A stretch of 34,149 bases of DNA from Nocardia testacea NBRC 100365 (lineage in GTDB: Bacteria; Actinomycetota; Actinomycetes; Mycobacteriales; Mycobacteriaceae). Positions 1 to 8,229 of the stretch are shown in pieces; positions within the stretch are counted from its first letter, which is position 1; the number at the start of each line of letters is the position of its first letter. The position numbers and the translations under genes were made by a program. Location: NCBI RefSeq assembly GCF_000308775.1, contig NZ_BAGJ01000257.1, positions 1-34,149 on the forward strand, given 5' to 3'. Under the pieces are notes generated by a model. That model did not search any database, was not told where the DNA came from, and worked only from the letters and a program-made list of their open reading frames with translations.

Positions 1-771
1 CGCCGCGGTATCGACGACGGGCTCCAACGGCGGGAATACGCCGGTGGACCGGGACCGCGCCATCGCCCAGGCCTCGGGCAGGACGAGTGCGCGCGCCTGC
101 TCGTCGGTTTCGGCGACGGTGACATCCAGCGCGAGCGTGACCAGCGGGTGCTGGGCACGCGGGCTCGGCCGGAACTCCCGGCGGTAACCGGCCAGCGCCG
201 CGTCCAGATCCGGGCTGTCCAGCAACGGCCCGCCGAGCACCGCCGGAAGACCCAGCCGTGCGGCCACCGTCAGTCCCCGTCCGGTGGCCAGGACGAACAT
301 GGGGATCGTCCGGTCGCTCACCGGGTGGGCGGTAACCGGACCGGTCCCGTCGAGAAAGTCACGCAGTTCGGCCAGATCGGCCGCGAATCGGTCAGGGGCG
401 GCCGCGTCCTGCCGCATGGCCCGGCGCACCGGGGCCGTGAACGCCGGCGAACGGCCCAGCCCCAGATCGATACGCCCCGGAAAAAGCGCCTCCAGCATGA
501 GGAACTGCTCCGCCACCACCAGCGGCTGATGATGCGGCAGCATCACGCCGCCGGACCCGATCCGGATCGCCGAGGTGCGGGACCCCAGCGCCGCCAGCAG
601 GACCGGCGGCGACCCGGAGGCGATCCCGGGTACCGCGTGGTGCTCGGCCACCCAGAAGCGCCGGAATCCCGACTTCTCGGCCGCCACGGCCCGTTCGACG
701 GTATGGGCCAACGCGGCCGATTCGGGTTCCCCGGCGCGGGTCCGCGACCGATCCAGCAACGACAGTTCCAC
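1..771 (-). CDS. LLM-class flavin-dependent oxidoreductase (MsnO8-like), C-terminus cut by window edge
   Basis: Luciferase-like monooxygenase fold enzyme, expected to use reduced flavin to oxidise an unknown substrate in the cytoplasm. The minus-strand frame opens with GTG and reads MELSLLDRSRTRAG, the usual start of this family (compare MKLSVLDQSPV). It continues with an AEHHAVPG segment, a run ending in IRIGSGGVMLPHHQPL, and a GRIDLGLGRSP segment, all typical of the MsnO8-like branch. About 257 residues are visible out of an expected 330 or so, because the reading frame runs off position 1. It is transcribed divergently from lsr2 with about 130 bp between them. An alternative GTG at 784 is in another frame and gives no family match. 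The family is clear; the substrate cannot be inferred. Confidence 0.88.
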   Translation of the reverse strand, partial: MELSLLDRSRTRAGEPESAALAHTVERAVAAEKSGFRRFWVAEHHAVPGIASGSPPVLLAALGSRTSAIRIGSGGVMLPHHQPLVVAEQFLMLEALFPGRIDLGLGRSPAFTAPVRRAMRQDAAAPDRFAADLAELRDFLDGTGPVTAHPVSDRTIPMFVLATGRGLTVAARLGLPAVLGGPLLDSPDLDAALAGYRREFRPSPRAQHPLVTLALDVTVAETDEQARALVLPEAWAMARSRSTGVFPPLEPVVDTAA

Positions 772-902
772 ACCTGTGGAACACCGGGTACGGGGCCGGT
801 TCTTCCGGATGGCCGCAGCGGACTCCGCTGCCGGGTTCCGGTGGGGCCGGCCCTTATGGCTACCATTGTCCGGATAGTTTGGCCCATTGTTCGGAGGACT
901 GC

Positions 903-1235
903 ATGGCGCGCAAGGTGATCGTCGAGCTGGTCGACGACTACGACGGAACTTCCATCGCCGAGGAAACTGTCACGCTCGCTCTGGACGGTGTCACCTACGA
1001 GATCGATCTCTCGGCGGACAATGCCGAGAAGCTGCGCGACACAATCGGTTTCTGGACAACGCATGCGCGCCGGGTCGGTGGCCGGGCGAAGGGTAAACAG
1101 CGGCCGCAGGCGGCGGGCAGCAATGCCCGGACCCAGACGATCCGGGAATGGGCCCGCAAAAACGGTTTGGAAGTGTCGAGCCGGGGCCGGATCTCGGCGG
1201 AGATCGCCGAGGCATATCAGAAAGCCCACCCGTAA
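903..1235 (+). CDS. lsr2: Lsr2 nucleoid-associated protein
   Basis: H-NS-like xenogeneic silencer that bridges AT-rich DNA. The 110-residue product matches Lsr2 throughout. The N-terminal dimerisation half carries VELVDDYDG and LDGVTYEIDLS. A basic linker follows. The C-terminal DNA-binding half has TIREWARKNGLEVSSRGRIS, with the AT-hook-like RGR at residues 94-96. The ATG at 903 is preceded by GGAGG at 893-897, so I prefer it to the upstream in-frame ATG at 879, which would add eight residues not found in the family. It stands alone and is followed by a long gap. Mycolata often carry more than one Lsr2; whether this is the principal copy cannot be told from the window. Confidence 0.96.
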   Translation: MARKVIVELVDDYDGTSIAEETVTLALDGVTYEIDLSADNAEKLRDTIGFWTTHARRVGGRAKGKQRPQAAGSNARTQTIREWARKNGLEVSSRGRISAEIAEAYQKAHP

Positions 1236-1990
1236 TACATCGCGAGTCCGGGCGAATTGTCCCCCCCGCCGGACCGTGGTGCCTCCGCCGGGAATCGGTG
1301 CCGGCTTTCCGCTGAGCTCGGGGCGGCGGTCCACCGAGCGCGATTCCTCGTCGATCGACCGGCCCGGCGGATAGGCCCGGGCCTCCGGCCGTCATGGTCG
1401 TTCGGGCATCGGGGACCGTGGCCCGAGGCAGGGCGCACGCGATTCGGGCCGACCGATCCCACCGCTCACCTCCCGAGCCGTGCCGTTTCGCGGGTGCCGG
1501 TGACGCGTTGTCAGGCGGACCCGAGGCACGAGCACAGTGGACGGTCCGCCGGGACAGGTGAAATCCGAGGCCGCGGCCGGGGAGCTGATCGGCCGGTTCG
1601 GCATGAGCGTTCCCGTGACTCCCCCGGCGATCAATGGGTGACCTGACCGCCTCCATCTGGACGCCTCATTCCCGGTGACGCCGGTCCCGCCCGCACGCGG
1701 CACTCTCTTCCGGGCCGACCAAAACCATCCCTACCTGCTCGGACACCGAGGCCGCCCGCACCGCGCCGGCCGGTCACATCGACCCTTCCCGCAGTGATAC
1801 CCGCAAGCGTCTCCGGGCGAAACAGATCACAGAACGGTAACGGACCCGGGTCCGTCGACGACGGACCAATCGGTATGCCGAGACCGTGGCGGGGGCCGCG
1901 CGCTGTTCGGCACCGGTCGGGAACCGCGTGACCGGCACCGGCCGGTCACCTCGACCCTGTGCTCACCCGGACGAAAGGCCCTGCTCCGCG
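1236..1990. other. Gap without a recognisable gene
   Basis: About 750 bp between lsr2 and the esterase gene. Open frames on both strands here have arginine/proline-rich compositions typical of spurious frames in high-GC DNA, and none resembles a known family. I see no RNA gene or clear terminator. The last 100 bp should contain the promoter of the esterase gene, but no motif stands out. Confidence 0.5.
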
Positions 1991-3064
1991 ATGCGAACCC
2001 GATTGTCCCCGGCGCCGGTGGACGCCCTGAACCGCCGTGCCCTCTGGCTGGTCACCGCCGCATTCGCGGTGGTCGCCCAGGCCCTGTTCCTGATCGGCGG
2101 CAGTACCGCGCCCGCCCGGGCCGCCTTCGACCCCGCCGGCACGGACTTCTGGGTCGACTCGAGTATGGGCCCGATCAAATCGCGCGTGTTCCGCGCCGCC
2201 GACGGCAATACCTCGCGGGTGGTCTACGCCCTGGACGGGATGCGCGCTCGCGAAGACCTCAGCGGCTGGGAGATCGATACCGATATCGCCCGGGAATTCA
2301 CCAAATGGAATATCAACGTGGTGATGCCGGTCGGCGGCCAGTCCAGTTTCTACACCGACTGGAATGCGCCGAGTTCCTTCCTCGGGGTGACGCCCGGATC
2401 GGGTTCGACGGCCGGATCGTCCTCCGGATCGTCCTCGGGGTCCGGCGGGTTGCAGGCCCTCTCGGGCGGCCCCGGCAAGTCCTACACCTATAAATGGGAA
2501 ACTTTCCTGACTCGTGAACTGCCCGCCGCACTGCGGGACCGGCTCGGCTTCGCCACCCGGCGCAACGGTGTCTTCGGCTTGTCGATGGGTGGCAGCGCGG
2601 CCCTGACACTGGCCGGCGACCATCCCGACCAGTTCAGTTTCGCCGGGTCCTACTCGGGCTACCTGAACATCTCCGCACCCGGGATGCGGGAGGCGATCCG
2701 GGTCGCGATGATCGATGCCGGCGGCTACAACGTGGACTCGATGGCCGCGCCCTGGGATCCGAAATGGTTGCGGATCGACCCGTTCGTGGCCGCGCCCCGG
2801 CTCGTCGCGAACAACACCCGGCTGTGGGTCTCGGCGGCGAGTGGCCTGCCCACCGCGACCGACGGCCCGAGCGTCGGCACGGTGAACGGTATGGGCCTCG
2901 AGGCGCTGGCACTGGTGAACACGCGCGCCTTCCAGATCAGGATGGCGACCCTGGGCGCGCAGAACGTGCACTACGATTTCCCCGCCTACGGCATCCACGC
3001 GTGGAACAACTGGGCCGATCAAGCCCTGCGTATGCTTCCCGATCTCTCCGCCAATATCGGCTGA
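1991..3064 (+). CDS. Secreted antigen 85-like esterase / mycolyltransferase family protein
   Basis: Alpha/beta hydrolase of the antigen 85/esterase D type, expected outside the membrane. Family members transfer mycolic acids between trehalose esters or hydrolyse esters. Residues 1-44 form a signal peptide: basic start, hydrophobic stretch around 19-36, and a TAPARAAF cleavage region. The nucleophile elbow GLSMGG puts the serine at about 198 (antigen 85 has GLSMAG). The C-terminal HAWNNW, with His near 336, matches the catalytic HSWEYW of antigen 85. A serine/glycine-rich insert at about 135-158 is unusual for the core fold. I chose the ATG at 1991 because it starts the signal peptide directly; an upstream in-frame start at 1886 would add an unlikely extension. 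The 357-residue length fits. Mycolyltransferase activity is inferred, not shown. Confidence 0.88.
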   Translation: MRTRLSPAPVDALNRRALWLVTAAFAVVAQALFLIGGSTAPARAAFDPAGTDFWVDSSMGPIKSRVFRAADGNTSRVVYALDGMRAREDLSGWEIDTDIAREFTKWNINVVMPVGGQSSFYTDWNAPSSFLGVTPGSGSTAGSSSGSSSGSGGLQALSGGPGKSYTYKWETFLTRELPAALRDRLGFATRRNGVFGLSMGGSAALTLAGDHPDQFSFAGSYSGYLNISAPGMREAIRVAMIDAGGYNVDSMAAPWDPKWLRIDPFVAAPRLVANNTRLWVSAASGLPTATDGPSVGTVNGMGLEALALVNTRAFQIRMATLGAQNVHYDFPAYGIHAWNNWADQALRMLPDLSANIG

Positions 3065-3181
3065 CGACAATGTCTGTTCGTGAAATAAGCTGCTCCAGTG
3101 CACAATTCGCACCGCGTCCGGCCCCTCCGCACCCGCTCTCGAACTCTGTGGCCTTCGGAGAAATCGGTGGAGTGAGCCGTC

Positions 3182-4246
3182 GTGAGTTCTGACGATACGG
3201 CGGTTTCCGAAAACCGGGAATCCCTTTCCGCACCGGGACCGGGGCTGCCGGTGGGCTATCGGTACCGCGCCCGCGACCACTACGTGGTCGGCCGGGAGAA
3301 GATCCGCGAATTCGCCCGCGCGGTGCAGGATCATCATCCGGTCCACTGGTCCGAGGACGCGGGCGCGGACTACGGATACGGCGGTCTCATCGCACCGCTG
3401 ACGTTCTTCTCGGTACCGGGGTTCCTCGCACAATCGGAGATGTTCGCCTCGGTCATGACCGGCTACGACCTGAGCCAGATCATGCAGACCGATCAGGTGG
3501 TCCGCTACTACCGGCCGATCCGCCATACCGACGCGCTGTTCTTCGAGGTGCGTGTGGAGTCGTTCCGCAGGGCTTTCGGCGGCGATCTGATGGGGTTCCG
3601 GACGCTGGTCACCGACCGGAACGACGAACCGGTACTCGTCTCGCACACCAGCATCGTGGGCCGGACGGGCGTCGGGTCCGACCTCACCGGAATCGGCGCC
3701 GGGGTTCTCATGCACGGATTCCGGCCGGGCGGCGCGGAGGATCCCCGGCCGGCGCCACCGCCGGTGACCGGTGAGCTGTGGGAGGAACTGACCGGCGACG
3801 ACATACCGTCCCCGCCGGTGAGCAGCTACACCCGCGCCTTCGAAACCGTCGCGGTCGGTACCGAGCTCCCGCCCCGGACCGTGCGGTTGACCGCGGGTGA
3901 TCTGGTGAACTACGCCGGGGTGTCCGGTGATCCGAATCCGATCCATTGGAGCGGCGAGATCGCGGGACTGGCGGATCTGGAATCCCCCGTCGCGCACGGC
4001 ATGCTGACCATCGGTATCGGTGCCGGATTCATCACCTCGTGGCTCGGCGATCCGGGCGCCGTCCGGGAATACGCGGTCCGCCTGACCAGCCCGGTGCATG
4101 TCACCGGGGAAGGGGCCGATATCGAATACTCCGGACGGGTGAAGGCGGTCGATCCGGTGCGGAGGACGGCGACCATCGCTCTCACCGCCCGGCACGGCGG
4201 CCGCCGGATCTTCGGGCGCGCGACCGCGGTGGTCCAACTCCGCTGA
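3182..4246 (+). CDS. Fused MaoC-type (3R)-hydroxyacyl-ACP dehydratase, HadA/HadB-like
   Basis: A two-domain hot-dog dehydratase of 354 residues. The N-terminal half (about 24-170) resembles the MaoC_N/HadA subunit: VGREKIREFARAVQDHHPVHW, YGGLIAPLTFF and QVVRYYRPIR. The C-terminal half (about 215-350) carries the catalytic hydratase-2 motif YAGVSGDPNPIHW followed by VAHGMLTIGIG, as in HadB. In mycobacteria HadA and HadB are separate and dehydrate (3R)-hydroxyacyl-ACP in the FAS-II mycolate pathway; fused versions occur in Nocardia. The GTG start has GGTGGA about ten bases upstream. It lies 117 bp downstream of the antigen 85-like gene in the same direction, a sensible pairing for cell-envelope lipid metabolism. 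A strong hairpin follows the stop. Confidence 0.86.
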   Translation: MSSDDTAVSENRESLSAPGPGLPVGYRYRARDHYVVGREKIREFARAVQDHHPVHWSEDAGADYGYGGLIAPLTFFSVPGFLAQSEMFASVMTGYDLSQIMQTDQVVRYYRPIRHTDALFFEVRVESFRRAFGGDLMGFRTLVTDRNDEPVLVSHTSIVGRTGVGSDLTGIGAGVLMHGFRPGGAEDPRPAPPPVTGELWEELTGDDIPSPPVSSYTRAFETVAVGTELPPRTVRLTAGDLVNYAGVSGDPNPIHWSGEIAGLADLESPVAHGMLTIGIGAGFITSWLGDPGAVREYAVRLTSPVHVTGEGADIEYSGRVKAVDPVRRTATIALTARHGGRRIFGRATAVVQLR

Positions 4247-4253
4247 GTGGAAG

Positions 4254-4278
4254 GCGGCGGCCGGGTCGCGGCCGCCGC
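4254..4278 (+). terminator. Hairpin terminator after the HadAB-like gene
   Basis: Perfect 9-bp stem GCGGCGGCC / GGCCGCCGC with a 7-nt loop, starting 8 bp after the stop codon. There is no U-tract, as is usual in high-GC actinobacteria. Confidence 0.6.
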
Positions 4279-4338
4279 GAGCGGCGCGGCGTCGGGCCGA
4301 GTTGACCTCGAGTCGGGTTCAGGTTCGAGGATGGTGCC

Positions 4339-4782
4339 ATGAGCACGAACGAAGCGCCCACCGTCACGGATTCCGGGACCGACCACACCGCCGATATCGC
4401 GGCGATCGAGCAACTGATCAAGGATGTCGAAACCGGGTACAACACCAACGACGCCGAGCTGATGGTCAGCGGTTTCCTCGCCAACGCAGCGGCCGGGAAT
4501 GCCGTGGGCACGGTGATCACCGGCCGCGAGGCACTGCTCGAGGCCGCGCGTCTCGGACTGGCCGGTTTCCTGAAGGACGAGTACGTCAGCTACGAGCTCA
4601 CCGATATCGTCTTCCTCCGCCCGGATATCGCGATCGCGCACAAGGCCGCCCGCGCGCGCACTGCCGACGGCGTCCTGCTCGACCGGGACCCGGCGATGGT
4701 CGCGCTCTATGTCCTGGTCGCCGAGAACGGACGCTGGTGGGTCGCCGCCCGGCACAACACACCGGTGCCCGCGGCAGGCTGA
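4339..4782 (+). CDS. SgcJ/EcaC-family (SnoaL-like, NTF2 fold) protein
   Basis: Small cytoplasmic cone-shaped-fold protein of 147 residues. The pattern DIAAIEQLIKDVETGYNTND at the start, a central ITGREALLEAARLGLAGFLK, and the closing ENGRWWVAARHNTPV are typical of the SgcJ/EcaC family (TIGR02246-like). The fold is shared by ketosteroid isomerase-like enzymes and many proteins of unknown role, so no reaction can be assigned. The ATG is preceded by GAGG about ten bases upstream. It follows the HadAB-like gene by 92 bp with a hairpin between, so it is probably transcribed separately. A degenerate repeat array lies downstream. Confidence 0.8.
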   Translation: MSTNEAPTVTDSGTDHTADIAAIEQLIKDVETGYNTNDAELMVSGFLANAAAGNAVGTVITGREALLEAARLGLAGFLKDEYVSYELTDIVFLRPDIAIAHKAARARTADGVLLDRDPAMVALYVLVAENGRWWVAARHNTPVPAAG

Positions 4783-4806
4783 CGGACCGTTCGGCACGTA
4801 GCACAG

Positions 4807-4977
4807 CACGGTATCCGGCGAGGCCGCTTCCAGGCCCGCGAACCCGGCGGCCGAAATCCCCCGCACAGTATCGGCGAGACCGCTCCCGGACCGGCGAACC
4901 CGGCCGCTGCGCAGTCACGACACGGCACCGGCGAAACCACCCCGAACACGGCGAATGCGCAGTCGCGACAAGGCGTC
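4807..4977. repeat. Degenerate 57-bp tandem repeat, three units
   Basis: Three diverged copies begin at 4807, 4864 and 4921, exactly 57 bp apart. Each starts CACRGYAYC, continues GGCGARRCC, and contains CGGCGAA or CGCGAACCCGG in the middle. Units 2 and 3 share GCGCAGTC near their ends. A weaker fourth similarity (CACGGTTTCGGCGGAGCCGC) begins at 5024, out of phase. The array sits between the convergent SgcJ-like and secreted-protein genes. No good reading frame uses it. Confidence 0.6.
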
Positions 4978-5079
4978 TGCCGGCCACCCCGGACCGAGGA
5001 AATCCGCCGACGCTCCGCCCCGGCACGGTTTCGGCGGAGCCGCGTGCGAACACCGGGCGATTGTCGCCGGACGCGCCGC

Positions 5080-5985
5080 TCAGCCGGCGCCCGATGTGCT
5101 CGTAGTGGTTTTCGGGAGGCCGTATTCCGGTGCGGCGGGCACCTCCGGCGCCGGACCGAGGGCCCGGGGCGGCGCGCTCAATGCCGCGGCCGCACCGATA
5201 CCCGCCCCGATCCCGGCACCGATTCCGGCGAGCGGCGCGGCCATGAGGGCGAATCCGTAGGCGGCGCCCAGCGGTGCCGCGGCGAGTCCGATCGGCGCGA
5301 ACGGCGCTCCGATCGCCAGTCCCATCGCACCGCCCACACCCGCGCCGATGAGAGCGAACGGGCTCGCGAACGCCGCTCCGGCGGCCGCGCCGATCGCCGC
5401 GGCACCCATGGTCTGCCCGGCCACTCGATCGGAGCGGGTGCGTTCCATACCGATCGAATCGAGGAAGGTCGCGAGGTTCGCTTCGGCCGCCGCGGAGCCG
5501 TCGTTTATCTGGATGGCCTGTTCCCGGGGTAACCACTCCGGGGAGTCGACCTGGACATCGCCGAAACGCAATGCGCCGGGTGGCGGCGCGATCGGGGGCA
5601 CGGGCGCGACGGGTACCGGAGCGTGCAGTGCTTCCACCGGCGCGAGGTAGCCGTTTGCCGGCGCCGGCCGCGCCCACTGCAATGAGGACAGGATGTCGTC
5701 GGGAATCCGGACGCCCCGGTACGGCCGCACATTCGGCGCTTCGGCGCTCGGCCACGGCGCCGGCTCCTCCGCCTGCCCCGTATCACCGGCGGGGTCGGCC
5801 GGAATCGTCTCGTCCGCGACCGGGGCGAGGTGCCCGCTCGAATCGACCGGACGGTAGTGGTCCTGTTCGGCGGCGGCGGTGCCGGTTCCCACCAGGGTGA
5901 GCACGACGGGGACGGCGCCCGCCACCACCATGGACCCCACCCGGGTACGACGCGGGCTGACTGCTCTGTGCTTGCCGGTGCCCAT
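5080..5985 (-). CDS. Secreted or surface-anchored glycine/alanine-rich hypothetical protein
   Basis: A 301-residue protein I do not recognise as a named family. Residues 1-39 look like a signal peptide: basic start KHRAVSPRRTR, hydrophobic stretch to LVGTGTAAAEQ. A proline-rich middle (about 40-160) is followed by a strongly hydrophobic Gly/Ala-rich block (about 193-272, with repeated GAGIGAGIGAA-type steps) that could insert in a membrane as glycine-zipper helices. The tail is TTTSTSGAG. Proteins of this layout are common in Nocardia and unassigned. The ATG at 5985 has AAAGGTG a few bases upstream, inside a 14-bp palindrome. It is divergent from the lipase gene and converges on the 57-bp repeats. 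Confidence 0.75.
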   Translation of the reverse strand: MGTGKHRAVSPRRTRVGSMVVAGAVPVVLTLVGTGTAAAEQDHYRPVDSSGHLAPVADETIPADPAGDTGQAEEPAPWPSAEAPNVRPYRGVRIPDDILSSLQWARPAPANGYLAPVEALHAPVPVAPVPPIAPPPGALRFGDVQVDSPEWLPREQAIQINDGSAAAEANLATFLDSIGMERTRSDRVAGQTMGAAAIGAAAGAAFASPFALIGAGVGGAMGLAIGAPFAPIGLAAAPLGAAYGFALMAAPLAGIGAGIGAGIGAAAALSAPPRALGPAPEVPAAPEYGLPKTTTSTSGAG

Positions 5986-5992
5986 CGATCAC

Positions 5993-6006
5993 CTTTCACC
6001 TGAAAG
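5993..6006. promoter_or_regulatory. Palindrome at the ribosome-binding site of the secreted-protein gene
   Basis: CTTTCA-CC-TGAAAG, perfect 6-bp arms with a 2-nt centre. On the minus strand the second arm leads into the AAAGGTG Shine-Dalgarno, so this could be a repressor site or an RNA hairpin that hides the ribosome-binding site. Confidence 0.35.
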
Positions 6007-6106
6007 AGATGCTGTCATTTCACATTCGTATCCGTGCATCGATTCGGATGGGTCCGAATCGGCTTCCGGGGAGGCAGGTTTTCGTCGGCCGCGAGGCCGC
6101 GGGCTG

Positions 6107-6179
6107 CACAGCGACACAGCGACACAGCGACACAGCGACACAGCGACACAGCGACACAGCGACACAGCGACACAGCGAC
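6107..6179. repeat. 8-bp tandem repeat (GCGACACA), eight full copies
   Basis: Eight exact copies of GCGACACA run from 6111 to 6174, with partial units CACA before and GCGAC after. The copies are identical, suggesting recent slippage. The array can be read in several frames but no credible gene includes it. Confidence 0.95.
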
Positions 6180-6364
6180 GAGCGTGCGCGCATGAGCGCC
6201 AACACGGACGCTCCGCCCCGCCCGCCCCTGGGGACTCGCGCCGGCGAACTATACCGCCGTCGATGAACAACCCTGCATCCCCACAGTTTTAGAGTCGGCG
6301 GCACCCACCGGTACATCGCGGGCCGGTTGGGCTACCGAGCAGTATCAACACCGCAACCGGCATG

Positions 6365-6378
6365 TTACTGTCCAGTAA
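6365..6378. promoter_or_regulatory. Candidate operator upstream of the lipase gene
   Basis: Perfect palindrome TTACTG-TC-CAGTAA, about 90 bp before the lipase start. The form suits a TetR-family dimer, but no cognate regulator gene adjoins it. Confidence 0.45.
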
Positions 6379-6467
6379 GTCACAGCATGGCGCAGACCAT
6401 ATTGAGCCGCGGCTGTGATCCAGCACTCGGAGAAGGGTTCCGGGGCGGACAGCATGGAGAGTTGGCG

Positions 6468-7805
6468 ATGTTCGGAGAACGACGGCGTTTCCGGCCCGGA
6501 GTGCGCGGGTGGACCGGCCGCATCACCGCAGCGGCGGTAGCCGTGGCCTGTCTCACCGCGGTAGCCGCGGTGGCGACCGATCGACCGGAGGCCGCGGCCG
6601 CGCCCGAGTCGTTCTACACACCGCCCGAGCAGATCCCGGCCGAGCCCGGCACGGTCGTCCGAACCCAGCCGATGTCGCTGCTGGCCACCCTTCCCTCGGA
6701 TCAGGGGTGGCCGGGCAAGGCCGAGCACATCATGTACACCACCCGGCTACAGGACGGATCACCGGTCGCGGTCACCGGAACCTATATCGACGCCGCGGGA
6801 CCATGGCTGGGCGCGGGACCCCGCCCGACCGTGGTCATCGGGCCCGGCACGTCCGGCCAGGGAGACCGGTGCGCCATGTCGAAGGCGTTCTCCACCGGTA
6901 TCACCATCACCACCGACCCGTCGCCGTCGCTGTCGGCGAATCAGGAGCTGCCGTCGTCGGCGGTGTGGAGTCGCCTCGGCGCGCGCGTCCTGGTGACCGA
7001 TTACATCGGGCTGGGCACCCCCGGAATCCATACCTACGCGAACCGGATCGAAGAGGCGCACGCCGTCCTCGACGGTGCGCGGGCGGCCAACAACCTGGCG
7101 GGAACCGGTCCCGGGACACCCCTGGTGTTCTGGGGCTATTCCCAAGGTGGCGGCGCGGTCGCCGCGGCCGCGGAGATGCAGCCCGAGTACGCACCGGAAC
7201 TGAACCTCAAAGGCACGTGGGCCGGCGGCCCGGTGGCCGATCTGGCCGCCATCCTGGAACGGATCGACGGTGCCCTGATCGGTGGTGCGATCGGCTTCGC
7301 CATCAACGGACTGCTCGCGCGCTATCCCGACCTGGAGAAAGCCGTCGGCCGGGTGACCAACCAGAACGGCCGGGACACCCTGGCGGCGCTGAGCGACGCC
7401 TGCATCGGCGATGTCATCACCCGTTACCCGTTCCTGAAGACCAGTTCGCTGACCAACGACGGCCGTCCGCTCAGCGCCCACCTGCAGGCCATACCGGAGG
7501 CCGCACCCGCGCTGGCCGAACTGCGGGTGGGCACCCTCACCCCGGCCTCGCCGGTGCTGGTCACCAGCGGTCGCAATGACGACACCGTGCCCTACGACCA
7601 GGCGCGGCAGCTCGCCGACGACTGGTGCGCCAAGGGCGCCACGGTCACCTTCCGGACCAACGAGCTGCCGCCGCTGCTGCCCGGCACCACCATCCCGAAC
7701 CATTTCGGCCCGGAGATGATCGACGGATTCGGCCCCGACAACGCGATCACCTATCTGCTGGATCGGCTGGCCGGCACCCCGATCTCCGGCTGCACCGTGG
7801 ACTGA
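6468..7805 (+). CDS. Secreted lipase, LIP family (secretory lipase)
   Basis: Alpha/beta hydrolase of the secretory lipase family (PF03583 type), expected to hydrolyse acylglycerols outside the membrane. An N-terminal signal (about residues 1-43) has a basic start RRRFRPGVRGWTGR, a hydrophobic AAAVAVACLTAVAAVA stretch, and an EAAAAPE cleavage region. The nucleophile elbow GYSQGG places the serine at 225; NDDTVPYDQ (Asp 371 or 372) and IPNHFGPEM (His 412) complete a plausible triad. The 445-residue length matches the family. I chose the ATG at 6468 because GGAGAG lies upstream and the signal peptide follows; an upstream in-frame start at 6327 would bury the signal. It is monocistronic, with a palindromic operator candidate upstream. 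Confidence 0.9.
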   Translation: MFGERRRFRPGVRGWTGRITAAAVAVACLTAVAAVATDRPEAAAAPESFYTPPEQIPAEPGTVVRTQPMSLLATLPSDQGWPGKAEHIMYTTRLQDGSPVAVTGTYIDAAGPWLGAGPRPTVVIGPGTSGQGDRCAMSKAFSTGITITTDPSPSLSANQELPSSAVWSRLGARVLVTDYIGLGTPGIHTYANRIEEAHAVLDGARAANNLAGTGPGTPLVFWGYSQGGGAVAAAAEMQPEYAPELNLKGTWAGGPVADLAAILERIDGALIGGAIGFAINGLLARYPDLEKAVGRVTNQNGRDTLAALSDACIGDVITRYPFLKTSSLTNDGRPLSAHLQAIPEAAPALAELRVGTLTPASPVLVTSGRNDDTVPYDQARQLADDWCAKGATVTFRTNELPPLLPGTTIPNHFGPEMIDGFGPDNAITYLLDRLAGTPISGCTVD

Positions 7806-8229
7806 GACGACCGCCGAGGTATCGGCGAGCGACCCCAGAGCGGCGGGCCGGCCCCGGGAACGTCCGGTCCGGCCCTCCGAGTCTCAACGGCGGACAGGCT
7901 CGGTTGCTCGAACACGCTGCCGCGCCACTGCTTCGATCGTCCCCCGCCCACTCCGTGCGCTGGACGACACCTCACAGCGCAGTATCGCGGAGGTGACACT
8001 GCGAGGCGCGGGGCCGAGGGCGCGCGCGATGGTTCTCCGGGAGCCGGCCCAGGCCGATCACGCACCGTGCGAGCATCTCGTTCGACAAGCTGTCGATCCC
8101 GATCTCACCGGCGCGGATCGCCGCCGACAGCGGCGTTTTCAGCTGCCGGACCCGTCCGTTCGACAGCGTCGGCAAGCCGGTCGTTGTAGGCGCGCAGCCC
8201 GGGATGCCCCCGCTTCGGCGGCGCGGTAC
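7806..8229. other. Gap with only a doubtful small reading frame
   Basis: Between the convergent lipase and crotonase genes. The minus strand holds a short frame (7972-8175), listed separately; I see nothing else recognisable. Confidence 0.4.
7972..8175 (-). pseudogene. Possible gene remnant, unknown function
   Basis: A 67-codon minus-strand frame containing LKTPLSAAIRAGEIGIDSLS and MLARCVIGLGRLPENHR, which look like real protein rather than a spurious high-GC frame. Just upstream, in a different frame, is HPGLRAYNDRLADAVERT, which also looks protein-like and would join it through a frameshift near 8150. It follows the crotonase gene in the same direction. I recognise no family, and the downstream half is arginine/proline-rich. 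It may be a degraded short gene, a small unknown protein, or chance. Confidence 0.3.

Larger units (their letters stand above)
5986..6467. other. Divergent intergenic region with repeats and palindromes
   Basis: This 480-bp gap between the secreted-protein gene and the lipase gene holds no plausible gene. It contains a palindrome at the ribosome-binding site of the minus-strand gene (5993-6006), an 8-bp tandem repeat (6107-6179) and a perfect palindrome at 6365-6378 in the likely lipase promoter. Confidence 0.6.

Noticed and set aside
1257..1646. Plus-strand frame after lsr2
   Set aside because: Composition (Arg, Pro, Gly) and lack of a ribosome-binding site indicate chance; no motif.
1946..4237. 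Very long minus-strand frame (763 codons) opposite the esterase and HadAB-like genes
   Set aside because: It is antisense to two clear genes and rich in Arg, Gly, His and Asp, as expected for a shadow frame in high-GC DNA.
6107..6179. CRISPR-like array
   Set aside because: The repeat unit is 8 bp with no spacers, so it is a simple tandem repeat; no cas gene is present.
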